Part shown: positions 1 through 9,374 of the stretch, in pieces | Position numbering within the stretch: the stretch's first letter is position 1 | Layout: every line of letters starts with the position of its first letter | Assembly: GCF_001625215.2 (NCBI RefSeq) | Contig: NC_030382.2 | Location: forward strand, 49,751,364 to 49,815,363 | DNA: 64,000 nt | Reading direction: 5' to 3' | DNA from: Daucus carota subsp. sativus | Taxonomy: Eukaryota > Streptophyta > Magnoliopsida > Apiales > Apiaceae | Position numbers and translations under genes: made by a program | Notes under the pieces: model-generated | Database searches by the model: none | Seen by the model: the letters and a program-made list of their open reading frames with translations, nothing else | Told to the model about the DNA's origin: nothing

Positions 1-44
1 CAAATCTTAAAATTTTTTATTTTCTAACTTGTCCCTTGTTTTAG

Positions 45-3000
45 AGGAGGTTACCTTGTAGGAAGAAAATTGGTGACCATCAAATGTGTGCATTCGACTT
101 GTTGGCAACAGTTGCTGGCAAATTGCTAGAGGGAGAAAGTACTCCTAGCGCGACTGAGTTATTAATTGGAGAAGATGAAAGTTCCCTCGGAAAAGATTTT
201 CTCAAGACGGAAAAAGTGGCTGAAGAGAACCCTGAGCAAGTAAACCCGTCTCATAAAGAAGACCGTGGCAGAATATTGTTTGTTTCTGATACTAATCCAC
301 AAGCACCTGAGGAAAGACATGATATTAAGGGAGTGCCAAATGTGCAGAATGATGCTTGTTCAGCATTTGCATCTGCCGTAACTACTCGTGATGGCCCAGA
401 GATGTTTGGATCTGCTTCCAAGTTGGTCAATGATGAAAGCAGGATTAAATATGGGAACCTTTCTAAAGTAGACGTTGGTCAATATCATAGTGCTACCTCT
501 CTTTATAGTTTAGATGTTAAAAGTAAGAACTGTATGAAAATAGAACCACAAATGATTGGGAAAGATCCCAGTAGTGCCGGGGATGTTATATGTTTAGAAG
601 ATTTGATTGTCCAGAACGTGAAACCTCCTGTACAAGATAAATCTGACAATATTGACCAGCCAGCAGTCAAGCCTTCTGTTCTGCATAGAAGTTCACAGAA
701 AGCTCTGTTCAGGGATCAAACTTCATGTGGTTTCTTCCCTGGGTGTAGAAATAATGTAAATTTAGTAGTTAGAGATGATGACGAAAACTCTTCTTGGTGC
801 ACTCCACCTAGAAAAATAAACAAGGTCTTCTGGCCTCCAGCTCGAAATGGTGACAGAAGAATAAAAAGGTTACTAGCTTCCAGATATTGGAAAGCAACTT
901 TAAAATCGAGCAAACGCGATTGCTATATTACTGGTTAGTGATTAGTTCTTGTTTGAATCTTCATGTTTATATTATATATTTGGTATTCTGTGGGTGATGT
1001 CACAAAGAACTTTAATGACTATGATCCAGGGCTGGATACAAGATATGCCTATCACAACAGGGTTAAGGATTATAAACGCCAAAGGTCTTTGAGGGACCAT
1101 CCTATCAAAAAGAGGAAACTCTATGATCATACCTTCACAACAAATGCCTATGAAAGGGTCAATAAAAATAATGCATCTTTTTCATCTGGAAAGAGTTATG
1201 GTGGTAATGCTAGTTCTGTTGCAACCATGCATGAAGGTTAATTCCAAGTTAATAGTCTCCAATTCTTTTCTCTTCCTTCATCACCTTCTAGACTGATAAT
1301 ATACTAAAACCCTCTTGCAGCAACTGGAACTTCAAGTTTTGCTGCAAGCCCACAGAAGTGTGCACAGACAAATGATTCTCACGGTATGTGGGTCTTTGGT
1401 GGAGTTATTCATTTTTATTTGTTTTACTTTGACCAGGGAAGGAAATATAAAAAGGTTCTTATATGAATATGTTTACTATTTCATTCAGTGAAGCTAAAGA
1501 TCAAGTCTTTCAGGGTTCCCGAACTATTTTTTGAGATTCCGGAGACCGCGACAGTTGGCTCTCTGAAGGTGAGTTCATTTAGTATGATACTTCATTTTAA
1601 TTGTAATCCTTACAGTCAAGTGAAGATCTAACCGTTATGATCAGTATATAAGATTTATCTAAACAGTTTAGAGTTATGTATTCCTAGTGTCCTAATATCA
1701 CTTCTATTGTGGGATTCTCAGACCTTTAAACTGGCCCCATGTGGGAGTTAATTGCTTTCCTTTCAGCTCATTCATGTACTCATATTATCTTTGTTTAGCC
1801 AGTTAATATTTTCAATTTCAATTATTTGCCGGTGTGGTGAAAATTCTGCAGAGAACAGTCATGGAAACAGTGACCTCTATACTTGGTGGTGGACTTTGTG
1901 TTGGTGTTCTTGTAAAAGGGAAGAAGATTAGAGATGATAACAAAACCCTAGTGCAGACTGGAATATATAACGATGACAGAGCTGATGCTCTAGGTTTTAC
2001 TCTGGAGCCCTTGTCTTCACAAGTACCTTCAGCTCAGTGTCTTGAAGATCACACATTTATACCACCCGAAGAGTTAACTAGGCAAGCCTGATAAAGTGTT
2101 TACTATTCAATTTACTTATCCTTGTTTTTTGGCCTAGTTGACCTTTCATCTTTCCGCATTACTTATGTTGGTTTCATGTACTAGCCAGAACATATGATAA
2201 CTGGTGAAACCGGAAAGTCAGTAGCGTCTCTCTCTGTTTTTTTTCTTTTAGTTAGTAGCACCAGTAGTAACCTAATGTAATGGGCTTCTCATTAGGTGTC
2301 CTCATGCATCAACTATAGTCAAACAGGGGGATTCTGATGTTTTACCTGAAGTTTGCGCAACAAAAATTTTCAATTGTCTTGAGAGTGATCATGATTCAGC
2401 ACCCTCTCCTCCAGACATGTCAAGAGACAAATGCCAGATAGATTCAAGAGATTTAATTGCGAGTCCACAAATTAGTGCGGAGGTACTATCTGCTGTCCCC
2501 ATACAGAGTTCCAAGAAGTTAGACATTGGTCAACGCAGAACTCGCAGACCATTCTCTGTTTCTGAAGTGGAAGCATTGGTACATGCTGTTGAGAGGCTAG
2601 GAACCGGAAGGTATGTTGCCGACATCATTATGCATGTCTCATTGTCAACTTGCACTTTTATAACAAACAACCAAATCGCAATCATGGTATTAGATATCTT
2701 GTGTTTCGGCTCCAGACTGACCACATAAATATATCATCTGAATGATATTAACTTCCCAAAGAAAAAATGGGGAGAGATAGTGTGAAATGTTTATGTCTTA
2801 ATTGTTGGTGCACTTGGTAGAAGTTATGGTCCATCTTGTTGTATGATATTGTATGCTTTTATGTGGTGTTGGTTGCATCGTTTTTTATATCAGTTTTGTT
2901 TTTATTAACGTATATTGAGTTAAGGTTGCGCTTGTGTTCATGTTTAGCTTTTCGCTTGTCTCCTATATTCACTCTAATGATACTATCTTGTAGATGGCGT

Positions 3001-4019
3001 GATGTCAAAATGAGAGCTTTTGACAATGCCAAGCACAGAACATATGTGGATTTGAAGGTAAGGCAGTCTAGTTTTGTGTGCATACATATATTACCGTATA
3101 ATCTTAGATAAGAAATTTATGTTGCTCCAGCCAATTACATGATATTTACTTCTGCCTCCACATTTGGTAGATTCAGTTAGTTTGTTGAGTTAGTTATTTC
3201 GTTACTCTCCGGCCTATAGGCAAGCCCTCTGCTTAACATTTTATATCCTAAAAAGTTTACTAGAGTGAGGCCTCCTGTTACTTTTATGTTCTGGAATTTT
3301 TATTATTTATTTTTACTAAATTAACTGCAACCAACTTAAAGCTCTCGCTCGAGTTACAGGCTCACGCTACTAAGCCCAGCTGAATTAAGGTATTATTAGT
3401 TGATTCTTTGTGGATAAATCATTTAAGTAGCTATATTCTAGAAAGCAGTCATATCTAGTAATCACTTAATTAGTCTTGCTTAGATTTTGGCCGTCATATT
3501 TTATCCCCCTTTGAAGTTTAGAGTCTAAATTATCATGCCCATCTCAAAACAACAAATCATTCACTTGTTATATTGTCTTTAGAAATTTTTTTTTCCTGGG
3601 AAATGAGTTGTTTGAGGAACGGTGACTGCTGTGTATCTGAGTGTGGAATCAAATTAACTGCCTCTGAAGTTTGTTACCCCTGATTAATTAGTTTGATATA
3701 TTGTCCTTGGAAAGAATTTTTTCTGTCAAATGAGTTGTTTGAGGAACATTGACTTTTGACTCTTGTATCTGTTAGTGACTTAGCGTGGAAGAATACAGTG
3801 TATCTTAAGCTTGTTACCCTGATTAATCAGTTGACGGCCAGTTTTGTTGGGCTTATGCAGGACAAGTGGAAAACATTGGTACACACAGCAAGAATATCTC
3901 CTCAGCAGAGGAGAGGAGAGCCTGTGCCTCAGGAACTCCTTGACAGAGTCATGGCAGCTCATGCCTTCTGGTCACAGCAGCAAACCAAGCAGCACTCTGA
4001 GGCCTCTCTCCTCTTTTGA
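45..4019 (+). CDS. Telomere repeat-binding protein (TRP/TBP family), 3' part
   Basis: Nuclear protein expected to bind plant telomeric TTTAGGG repeats. Exons read as 45-933, about 991-1236, 1321-1383, 1489-1568, 1852-2081, 2296-2610, 2994-3057 and 3861-4019 (TGA), giving 681 residues in window; the frame closes exactly. The first visible exon opens with the family block ending HQMCAFDLLATVAGKL; upstream exon(s) with the start codon are outside. Residues about 400-480 form the ubiquitin-like domain typical of this family (KSFRVPELFFEIPETATVGS). Residues about 580-665 form the C-terminal Myb domain plus extension: RRPFSVSEVEALVHAVE, then GRWRDVKMRAF, HRTYVDLKDKWKTLVHTA and RRGEPVPQELLDRV. The intron after 2081 appears to start with GC (AG|GCAAGC). 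The junction 933/991 lacks a usable AG acceptor in frame. Identification is strong; these two junctions are the weak points. Confidence 0.93.
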
Positions 4020-4410
4020 CATCCTTTGCATACTCAGCAACCTAACCAGGATTCTAATCTTAAAGACGAGTTGACAATGTTCTTATTCATTTTATGTAAA
4101 ATTCTTGACAAGGTATCGGTACATTATTCAGTCTCTCTCGTGGGTAGAGGTCACTGCTTATGAATTCTTTTGTATGACAAAGTTTGTCTTGCTTAACTTT
4201 GGGTTTCCCAATTGTGGATATAATTCCGAGGAGCTTTTGTTTATTTTCTTGTACCTATCTTTGATAGTGTTTGCAATCAGATGTACAATGTGATTTTATA
4301 TCAAGTGTTTTGGAGCTCGGAAAATTAGATTCAGTTAAGCAACTAAGAATGAGAGCAGGAGCCAAAAAGATTTTAAGCAACTTACAATGAGCAGGAGCCA
4401 AAAAGATTTT
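4020..4410 (+). other. 3' flank/UTR of the TRP gene, duplicated at 5.7-6.1 kb
   Basis: Transcribed flank after the TRP stop codon. From about 4001 (the last codons) to about 4320 it is closely matched by 5693-6075, which shows that the end of the TRP gene was copied downstream. No separate coding region is supported here. Confidence 0.6.
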
Positions 4411-4411
4411 G

Positions 4412-4628
4412 GGGGTCTGTCAGACAACTGCTAGACCACCCCAGCCAGGAAACCAGGCTGAGAACGATCCTCTACGGCTCATGATGGTGCAGAGATCAAG
4501 AAGAGCTGTTAATCACGCTCTGGTCTAGCAGTCTTTTGTCATCCACCAGACTTGGTGACCTGCCTCCTTAGAAATCAAGGATACAGAGGTACGATCCTAT
4601 AGAACAGATCCTGTTCAAGTAAGGTCGT
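4412..4628 (-). ncRNA. U3 snoRNA gene
   Basis: Nucleolar box C/D RNA that guides early cleavages of pre-ribosomal RNA with the small-subunit processome. The minus strand begins ACGACCTTACTTGAACAGG at 4628 and continues through the conserved 5' domain (GATCTGTTCTATAGGATCG), the GGTGGATGACAAAAGACTG region, the GAGCGTGATTAACAGCTCT box B region and the GGCTGGGGTGG stem. It ends with the box D stretch GTCTGACAGACCCC, giving about 217 nt, normal for plant U3. A TATA-like AT-rich block lies about 25-30 nt upstream (minus-strand sense), with a degenerate USE (ACCCACCTCG) near 4685-4697. This is the only complete U3 of five copies or fragments in the window. Whether Pol III transcribes it, as in other plants, is inferred. 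Confidence 0.93.
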
Positions 4629-5510
4629 GAGAAATGAACCAATACAACTTATTTAAAAACAAAGCGAGTTTCTCATTGTATCTCGAGGTGGGTGTGACTT
4701 TGATTCAACTTCAACTCACCATTCGCGCACCGTATCTAAATATGCACTCGACAAATGTACATTTTAAGGTGCCTGCACCAATTCATATACATCTAAAAGC
4801 AAGGTTGGGGTTTTTATTTATCACAAGCTGTAATACAGCACATAATAATTATATAGGACCATGGGTTACAAGAGTCTATCTACAAAATCAATCACTTCTC
4901 TTTGTTACAACTAAATACAATAGCATAAATTGTATGGAATTGAATAAAGAGATTCGTCCAAAGTAAATACAATATCATGTAATTAAGATTGTGTTCACTT
5001 TATATGGATTAGAATAAGAGGAGAATGTAATGAAAATAATTTTTTTATATAATGAGGGATGGTAGGAAAAATAAAGCATTTTTTTGCAGTAACGCCGGAT
5101 CAGATTTCTATTCATACAGTTTGAAATGCAAGGATTAAAGGAATGATATTATTATAACTCGTTAACCCATAATTAGAATACAAATTTTATTTTATTCTCT
5201 CATGTTTCATTCTATATAATTAAACACAACATAAATTCAATAAAATGTTGTTTCGCGTTAGATTGGGACCAATAAATTTCATTCACACTTGAAAAAAAGA
5301 AAATTTCTTGAAACCAATCAAATGTTATAGAAATAACATGTTTGACATCAGATTCGGGGAAACGAATTTCACTTTAAATTTCTTGAACCGGAACCAAGTA
5401 TTCAAGATACAGATATGTTATCACAAAATATTGTAATTCTCAAAATAATGCCAGCCATGCAGCAAGGCAAAACGTCAAAGATCCTAAGGGGCGAAATTTA
5501 AAGACTAGAT
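4629..5510. other. Intergenic spacer with the U3 upstream promoter region
   Basis: Apart from the presumed U3 promoter at its left edge (TATA-like block near 4645-4660, weak USE near 4690), this AT-rich stretch shows no gene. An open frame at 4634-4966 has no recognisable domain and overlaps the promoter. Confidence 0.5.
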
Positions 5511-5515
5511 TTGTA

Positions 5516-5546
5516 AGGCTTTACCCTGGGTTAGAGGGAGCCCCAA
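5516..5546 (-). pseudogene. Fragment of the U4 snRNA 3' end and flank
   Basis: About 28 bases (TTTACCCTGGGTTAGAGGGA followed by GCCCC) match the 3' end and downstream flank of the U4 gene at 8000-8024. Nothing else of U4 is present, so this is a stranded tail of a former U4 copy. Confidence 0.6.
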
Positions 5547-5592
5547 AAAAGTGTGAGATCATTCTCAAATGAAGAATCAAAAAAAAAGATTA

Positions 5593-5698
5593 AGGTCTGT
5601 CAACTGCATGACCACCCCAGCCAGGAAACCAAGCTGAGAACGATCCTCTACGGCCCTTAATGGTGCACAGACCAGGAAGGGCTGTTAATTACGCTCTG
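5593..5698 (-). pseudogene. 3' half of a U3 snoRNA copy, fused to a TRP 3'-end copy
   Basis: Matches roughly the last 100 nt of U3 on the minus strand (box D region, GGCTGGGGTGG stem, box B region). At the shared word CTCTG near 5694-5698 it switches abruptly into a copy of the TRP 3' end. The 5' half of U3 is absent, so no functional RNA is expected. Confidence 0.85.
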
Positions 5699-6075
5699 AG
5701 GCCTGTCTCCTCTTTTGACATCCTTTGCATACTGAGCAACGTAATCAAGATTCTAATCTTAAAGGATGAGTTGACAATGTTCTTATTTATTGTATAAAAA
5801 ATTCTCTACAAGGAATCGGTCCATTATTCAGTCTCTGTGGGTAGATTTCGGTGCCTCTTGAACAGGTTTTTGATAGAATAAGAGGCCCTGCTAATGAATT
5901 CTTTTTGTATGACACTGTTTATTTGTCTTGCTTAACAATGGGTTTTCTTGTTGTGCCTATTAATTTCAAGGAGCTGTTGTTTATTTGTTGTTCCCATCTT
6001 TGATGGTGTTTGTAATCAGATGTACAATGTGATTTTATATTTCCCATTCAAGTGATTTGGAGGTCAGAAAATTTG
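5693..6075 (+). repeat. Duplicate of the TRP gene 3' end and 3' flank
   Basis: Matches about 4005-4320 with scattered substitutions and small indels, starting inside the last TRP coding exon (CTCTGAGGCCT) and running through the 3' flank. It lacks the rest of the gene. With the U3 copy that follows, it forms the second unit of a [TRP 3' end + U3] tandem duplication. Confidence 0.85.
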
Positions 6076-6088
6076 ATTTAGTTTTGTG

Positions 6089-6150
6089 GTTTGTGAATGA
6101 GGAAGCAGCAGCTCAAGTTTTGTGAATGAGGAAGCAGCAGCTCAAATTTT
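6089..6150. repeat. Short tandem duplication, about 31-bp unit
   Basis: Two adjacent near-identical copies of a unit containing GAATGAGGAAGCAGCAGCTC, lying between the duplicated TRP 3' flank and the next U3 copy. Confidence 0.8.
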
Positions 6151-6250
6151 CATAATTTGAATCTATTAGATGTTTAGCTCAGCTCCAGGTTTCTAACAAG
6201 ATGTAGGACAGGAGCAAAAAAGGTTTTAAGCAACGAGCAAAAAAAATTAT

Positions 6251-6475
6251 GAGGTCTGTCAGACAACTGCTTGACCACCCCAGCCAGGAGGAACCCAGGC
6301 TGAGAACGATCATCTACTGCTCTTGATGGTGCACAGAGACCAGAAAGAGCTGTTAATCACGCTCTGGTCAAGCAGTCCTTTTGTCATCCACCAGACTTGG
6401 TGACCTGCCTCCTTATTTTGTCATCCACCAGACTTGGTGACCTGCCTCCTTAGGAATCAAGGATGCATAGCAGGT
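6251..6475 (-). pseudogene. U3 snoRNA pseudogene with internal duplication
   Basis: Minus-strand U3 copy covering the 3' domain to the middle of the molecule. A segment of about 36 bp containing GGTGGATGACAAAA is tandemly duplicated (about 6379-6450). The 5' domain, including the first 45-50 nt that base-pair with pre-rRNA, is missing beyond 6475. It could not act as normal U3. Confidence 0.85.
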
Positions 6476-6529
6476 AGATTTTCCAACTTATTAAGAATTT
6501 GGCAGAATAAACATAATGAAGAGGAATAA

Positions 6530-6620
6530 CTTGAACTAGAATTGTCGGGGTGTATCCAAAAGGACAAACCCTCCAAAAATAGGCGTTGTGCTCATCACAT
6601 GGCTGCGTGGTCTAAACACA
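6530..6620 (-). ncRNA. Short snRNA-like unit with Sm-type site (U5-like candidate, shortened copy)
   Basis: The minus strand, downstream of a USE at 6673-6685 (ATCCCACACCGAG), contains CATGTGATGAGCAC and then an Sm-like site CCTATTTTTGGAGGG followed by a possible hairpin (TTTGTCCTTTTGGA). The layout matches the longer unit at 7490-7721 but lacks its middle part with the repeated CTTTTGCTTAAG motif. It is probably a deleted copy. The U5 assignment is only a suggestion from the Sm-site context. Confidence 0.4.
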
Positions 6621-6672
6621 AGACATACAGTTGGTTTTTATGAAAATTTCGTAGTCATGCTCTCTTTGTGTA

Positions 6673-6685
6673 CTCGGTGTGGGAT
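6673..6685 (-). promoter_or_regulatory. Plant USE of the shortened snRNA-like unit
   Basis: Minus strand reads ATCCCACACCGAG, close to the plant snRNA upstream sequence element RTCCCACATCG. It lies upstream of the 6530-6620 unit. Confidence 0.6.
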
Positions 6686-7056
6686 AAGAAACCTGTCTAG
6701 TGGCAACCTATGTGAAGGTATTAACAGTTCGCAGTTGTCTGTGTTCCCTTTAATATGTTAAACAATGGCAAGCAGTCCTATTCTCCTCACTATAACAAAT
6801 TCTTAAATTTGTTCCGGCTTATATTATGAGTTGTTTTCAGGTACAGTAGAATGTATTATCAGTTTCAGATAGAGTAGAATTTATTTTTACATTCTTAGCC
6901 TTTCTTTTCATAGCCAAATTTATGGGTAAAAACATCTGGTGGTGGTGCCTGGGCACATGTGCTTAGTCTAAGTTCTTATTTTTATTTTGAAACAAAGGAA
7001 CTAGACCGCTTTAAATTAAGTGTGAAAAAAATTTAAAGGAACAAAAATTCGACCAT

Positions 7057-7160
7057 TTCCTCTGTGGCCCTAGATGGTGCACGTACCAGGGATTGCTTCA
7101 AGCAGTGTTTTTTTTCATCCACAAAACAAAGTGTCCTGCCTCCTTTGAGATCAAGAATGC
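7057..7160 (-). pseudogene. Strongly diverged U3 fragment
   Basis: Retains recognisable U3 pieces on the minus strand in the right order: the AAGGAGGCAGGACAC-like block, TTTGTGGATGAAAAAAAA, CATCTAGGGCCACAGAGG. It is much more diverged than the other copies and therefore older. No intact ends. Confidence 0.6.
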
Positions 7161-7489
7161 AGAAATAGTTAACGCTGTATAATTCTCTCTGTTCTCCCGA
7201 CCAAGATTTGAGATGCTAAATCACAGGTCAGGGAGGACATACATTTACCAATTATTCGACATTCAAGGCTTAATACCCGCAAGAAAAAAATACCAATAAT
7301 TTCCCATTAGATTTTTCAAGTGAATGCATGCAGAATCCAGTTTGAAGCATACATGACACATTGACACCGTGCCCTAGAACTATGCTTTTTTATTTCAAAC
7401 TACAACAATTAACACCATTGCTTTCTTAAACCTTGTAGAACACCCCCAATTCTTCACTATAGACAGGTTAAAGTTTGAACTAGAACTGT

Positions 7490-7721
7490 TCGGGACGGTC
7501 CAGAAGGACAAAAGTCCAAAAAGACCGACCCTCCAAAAATTTGCCATAAGTGACGATGCACAAATTTTTCTTAAGCAAAAGGAAAGGTGAACGAATAGTT
7601 CACATGGCACAAATTATTCTTTAAGCAAAAGAGAGAGGCGAACGATTGTTCGCTTTGTGCTGTGTATTCCTTAAGCAAAAGTAAGAGTCTATGCTCATCA
7701 CAAGGCTGAATGAGTTTAAAA
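7490..7721 (-). ncRNA. snRNA-like gene with Sm site and terminal hairpin (U5-like candidate)
   Basis: The minus strand has a USE (7775-7787, TTCCCACACCGAG) and AT-rich TATA-like blocks. The body begins around GTGATGAGCATAG, shared with the shortened copy. Three related segments of about 50 nt follow, each holding CTTTTGCTTAAG or a one-base variant. Two carry small perfect hairpins (GCGAAC..GTTCGC and GTGAAC..GTTCAC). Near 7533-7543 lies CAAATTTTTGGAG, a good Sm-type site, followed by a long imperfect hairpin (GGGTCGGTC .. GACCGTCCC). This is the 3' architecture of Sm-class snRNAs. The CTTTTGCTTAAG loop resembles, but does not equal, the U5 loop (CUUUUAC). It may be an odd U5, a minor-class RNA or a relic. 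Confidence 0.5.
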
Positions 7722-7774
7722 GGCAGGGGCAGTTAAGATATATGGTCTTTCTAGATAATGTTCTTCTCGTTTTT

Positions 7775-7787
7775 CTCGGTGTGGGAA
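7775..7787 (-). promoter_or_regulatory. Plant USE of the U5-like unit
   Basis: Minus strand reads TTCCCACACCGAG, a one- to two-base variant of the plant USE; it is nearly identical to the USE of the shortened copy and of the full U2 gene. Confidence 0.6.
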
Positions 7788-8000
7788 ATTGTGATATGTT
7801 CATATGATTTTTGGGACGTATGATACAGAATCTTACTTTGAATAGTTAGCTCTGTTCTAACGAACCTAGATGGCCGCTTCTCCATTTTTCCCACAAGACT
7901 AAAAAACCGTGCGTCCGGATCTAGATTTTTTCCAACTTTGACTCTCAAAAACTATTATAGGGTTCTCGTTTAAATATTTCATGACTAAATTTTGTAGGGC

Positions 8001-8154
8001 TTTACCCTGGGTTAGAGGGAGCCCTTCCAGAAATTCTCGATGGCACAAGGCAGAACCAAGGCCAAGGAGGGGGTTTGGAAATAGTTTTCAACCAGCAATT
8101 GACGCGCCTCGGTTAGTACCTCACTAGCTGCGTCATTGCCCCAAGCGCAAAGAT
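8001..8154 (-). ncRNA. U4 spliceosomal snRNA gene
   Basis: Sm-class snRNA that pairs with U6 in the tri-snRNP before spliceosome activation. The minus strand starts ATCTTTGCGCTTGGGGCAAT at 8154 and runs through the U6-pairing stem I/II sequence (GACGCAGCTAGTGAGGTACT, ACCGAGGCGCGTCAATTGC), the GGTTGAAAACTATTTCCAAA segment and the 3' domain with CATCGAGAATTTCTGGAAGG. The length of about 154 nt is usual for plants. The Sm-type element AATTTCTGG is present. A TATA-like TTTAAAA is at about -27 to -33, and a USE-like GTACCACATCGGG at 8217-8229 (about -65), with one departure from the usual CCCACATCG. It looks complete. Confidence 0.93.
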
Positions 8155-8216
8155 ACGTTCTTCAAAGGCCTTGTTCCTCTTTTAAACTGATGTCTTTCAC
8201 ACGTTCCGGACAACAA

Positions 8217-8229
8217 CCCGATGTGGTAC
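8217..8229 (-). promoter_or_regulatory. USE-like element of the U4 gene
   Basis: Minus strand GTACCACATCGGG at a distance of about 65 bp from the U4 start, matching the plant snRNA promoter plan. The TATA-like TTTAAAA lies near 8180-8187. Confidence 0.6.
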
Positions 8230-9374
8230 ATATGACTGTCTCATTTAAATTCAGAAGACTTCAGGTATTTTCTTGAGTGATAGATGCGAAATGGATATTG
8301 CTCTCAAGAGTCCAACAGGAAAGAATACTGTGATAATTTTTTGATTGTTTTCGTCATGTCAAAGTGGTTTAAAATAAACTTCAAAAAAAATCGATATCGC
8401 AAATCAAGCAAAACATGAATTTTTCAACAATTTCAAATATTAAAAACACTTGGCAAGACAAAAACTTTATTATTATCCTTCCAAATATAATTCATAAAAA
8501 TAAAAAGTAAAATTATTATCATTAACATATATTAATATTAAAAGAGTACTTAAAATAAAATTTTAAACTTATAAAGATATATCGAAATTTGAAAGTCTAA
8601 TAAAAAATTTATATAAATAAGCATGGTTCTTCTTAACAATAATGTCTTTTAGTCCAAAATAGATATGATATTATCATGCAACTGATAAAAAACAAATAAA
8701 TTCTTTTTCTTGTAAACTTATTCTTCTACGATGCGACACTTGCTCTTCGCAGCATTCTATTGTTTGCCTATGCGTACATTCTAAGGTTCATCTGTGTTGA
8801 TGATATTCTATTGGCAATCAGTATAAACTTAAAAGCAAATAAATATCATGCTTCTCCAGGAATAATATAAAACACATTTTTATGATGAAAAATTCTATAA
8901 ACCAATACTTCATTTGTTTTAGTTGTAAATGAACCCTTTGAGACAGTAGTTGATATTACACTCAGGCCTTAGTCAGTTGAAACACAGCTATTTTAGTTTC
9001 ACGAATAAATCTAATGATTGAAACACACTTCAAAAACGAAAACTATAAAATTTATATTCATATTGTACATTTGATATTGTCACGACAAAATTCCACAGAA
9101 CTTTTTTTTTTTTCTGCTTTTGCCACGTCTCGAAATTATCTTGGGATGAAATTGCTACAAAGATAAGCAGAATAAAAGAACAATTCCTCGTAGAAGAATT
9201 CATCTGCAATGCTTTTGTCGTTAAATTATTTTTCCTTTTCAGAGGTGTCCAGTTCCTGGCCTAATTCCTTATAATTGTTTTCTGTTTGCTATGCTTTTTG
9301 GTATCATATATTGATACAAGTTACCAAGATATCTCATGAGAAACCATTAGTTTGATTCATATTTCATGTTCGAT
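8230..9374. other. Intergenic AT-rich DNA, no gene seen
   Basis: No open frame with domain support, no snRNA piece and no clear element ends were recognised between the U4 promoter and the Tourist-like MITE. Confidence 0.5.

Noticed and set aside
4634-4966. 110-residue open frame on the plus strand
   Set aside because: It overlaps the U3 promoter region and has no domain, splice or homology signal; chance frame.
5593-7160. CRISPR-like or satellite array suggested by recurring blocks
   Set aside because: The recurring blocks are U3 snoRNA and TRP 3'-end copies with irregular spacing.
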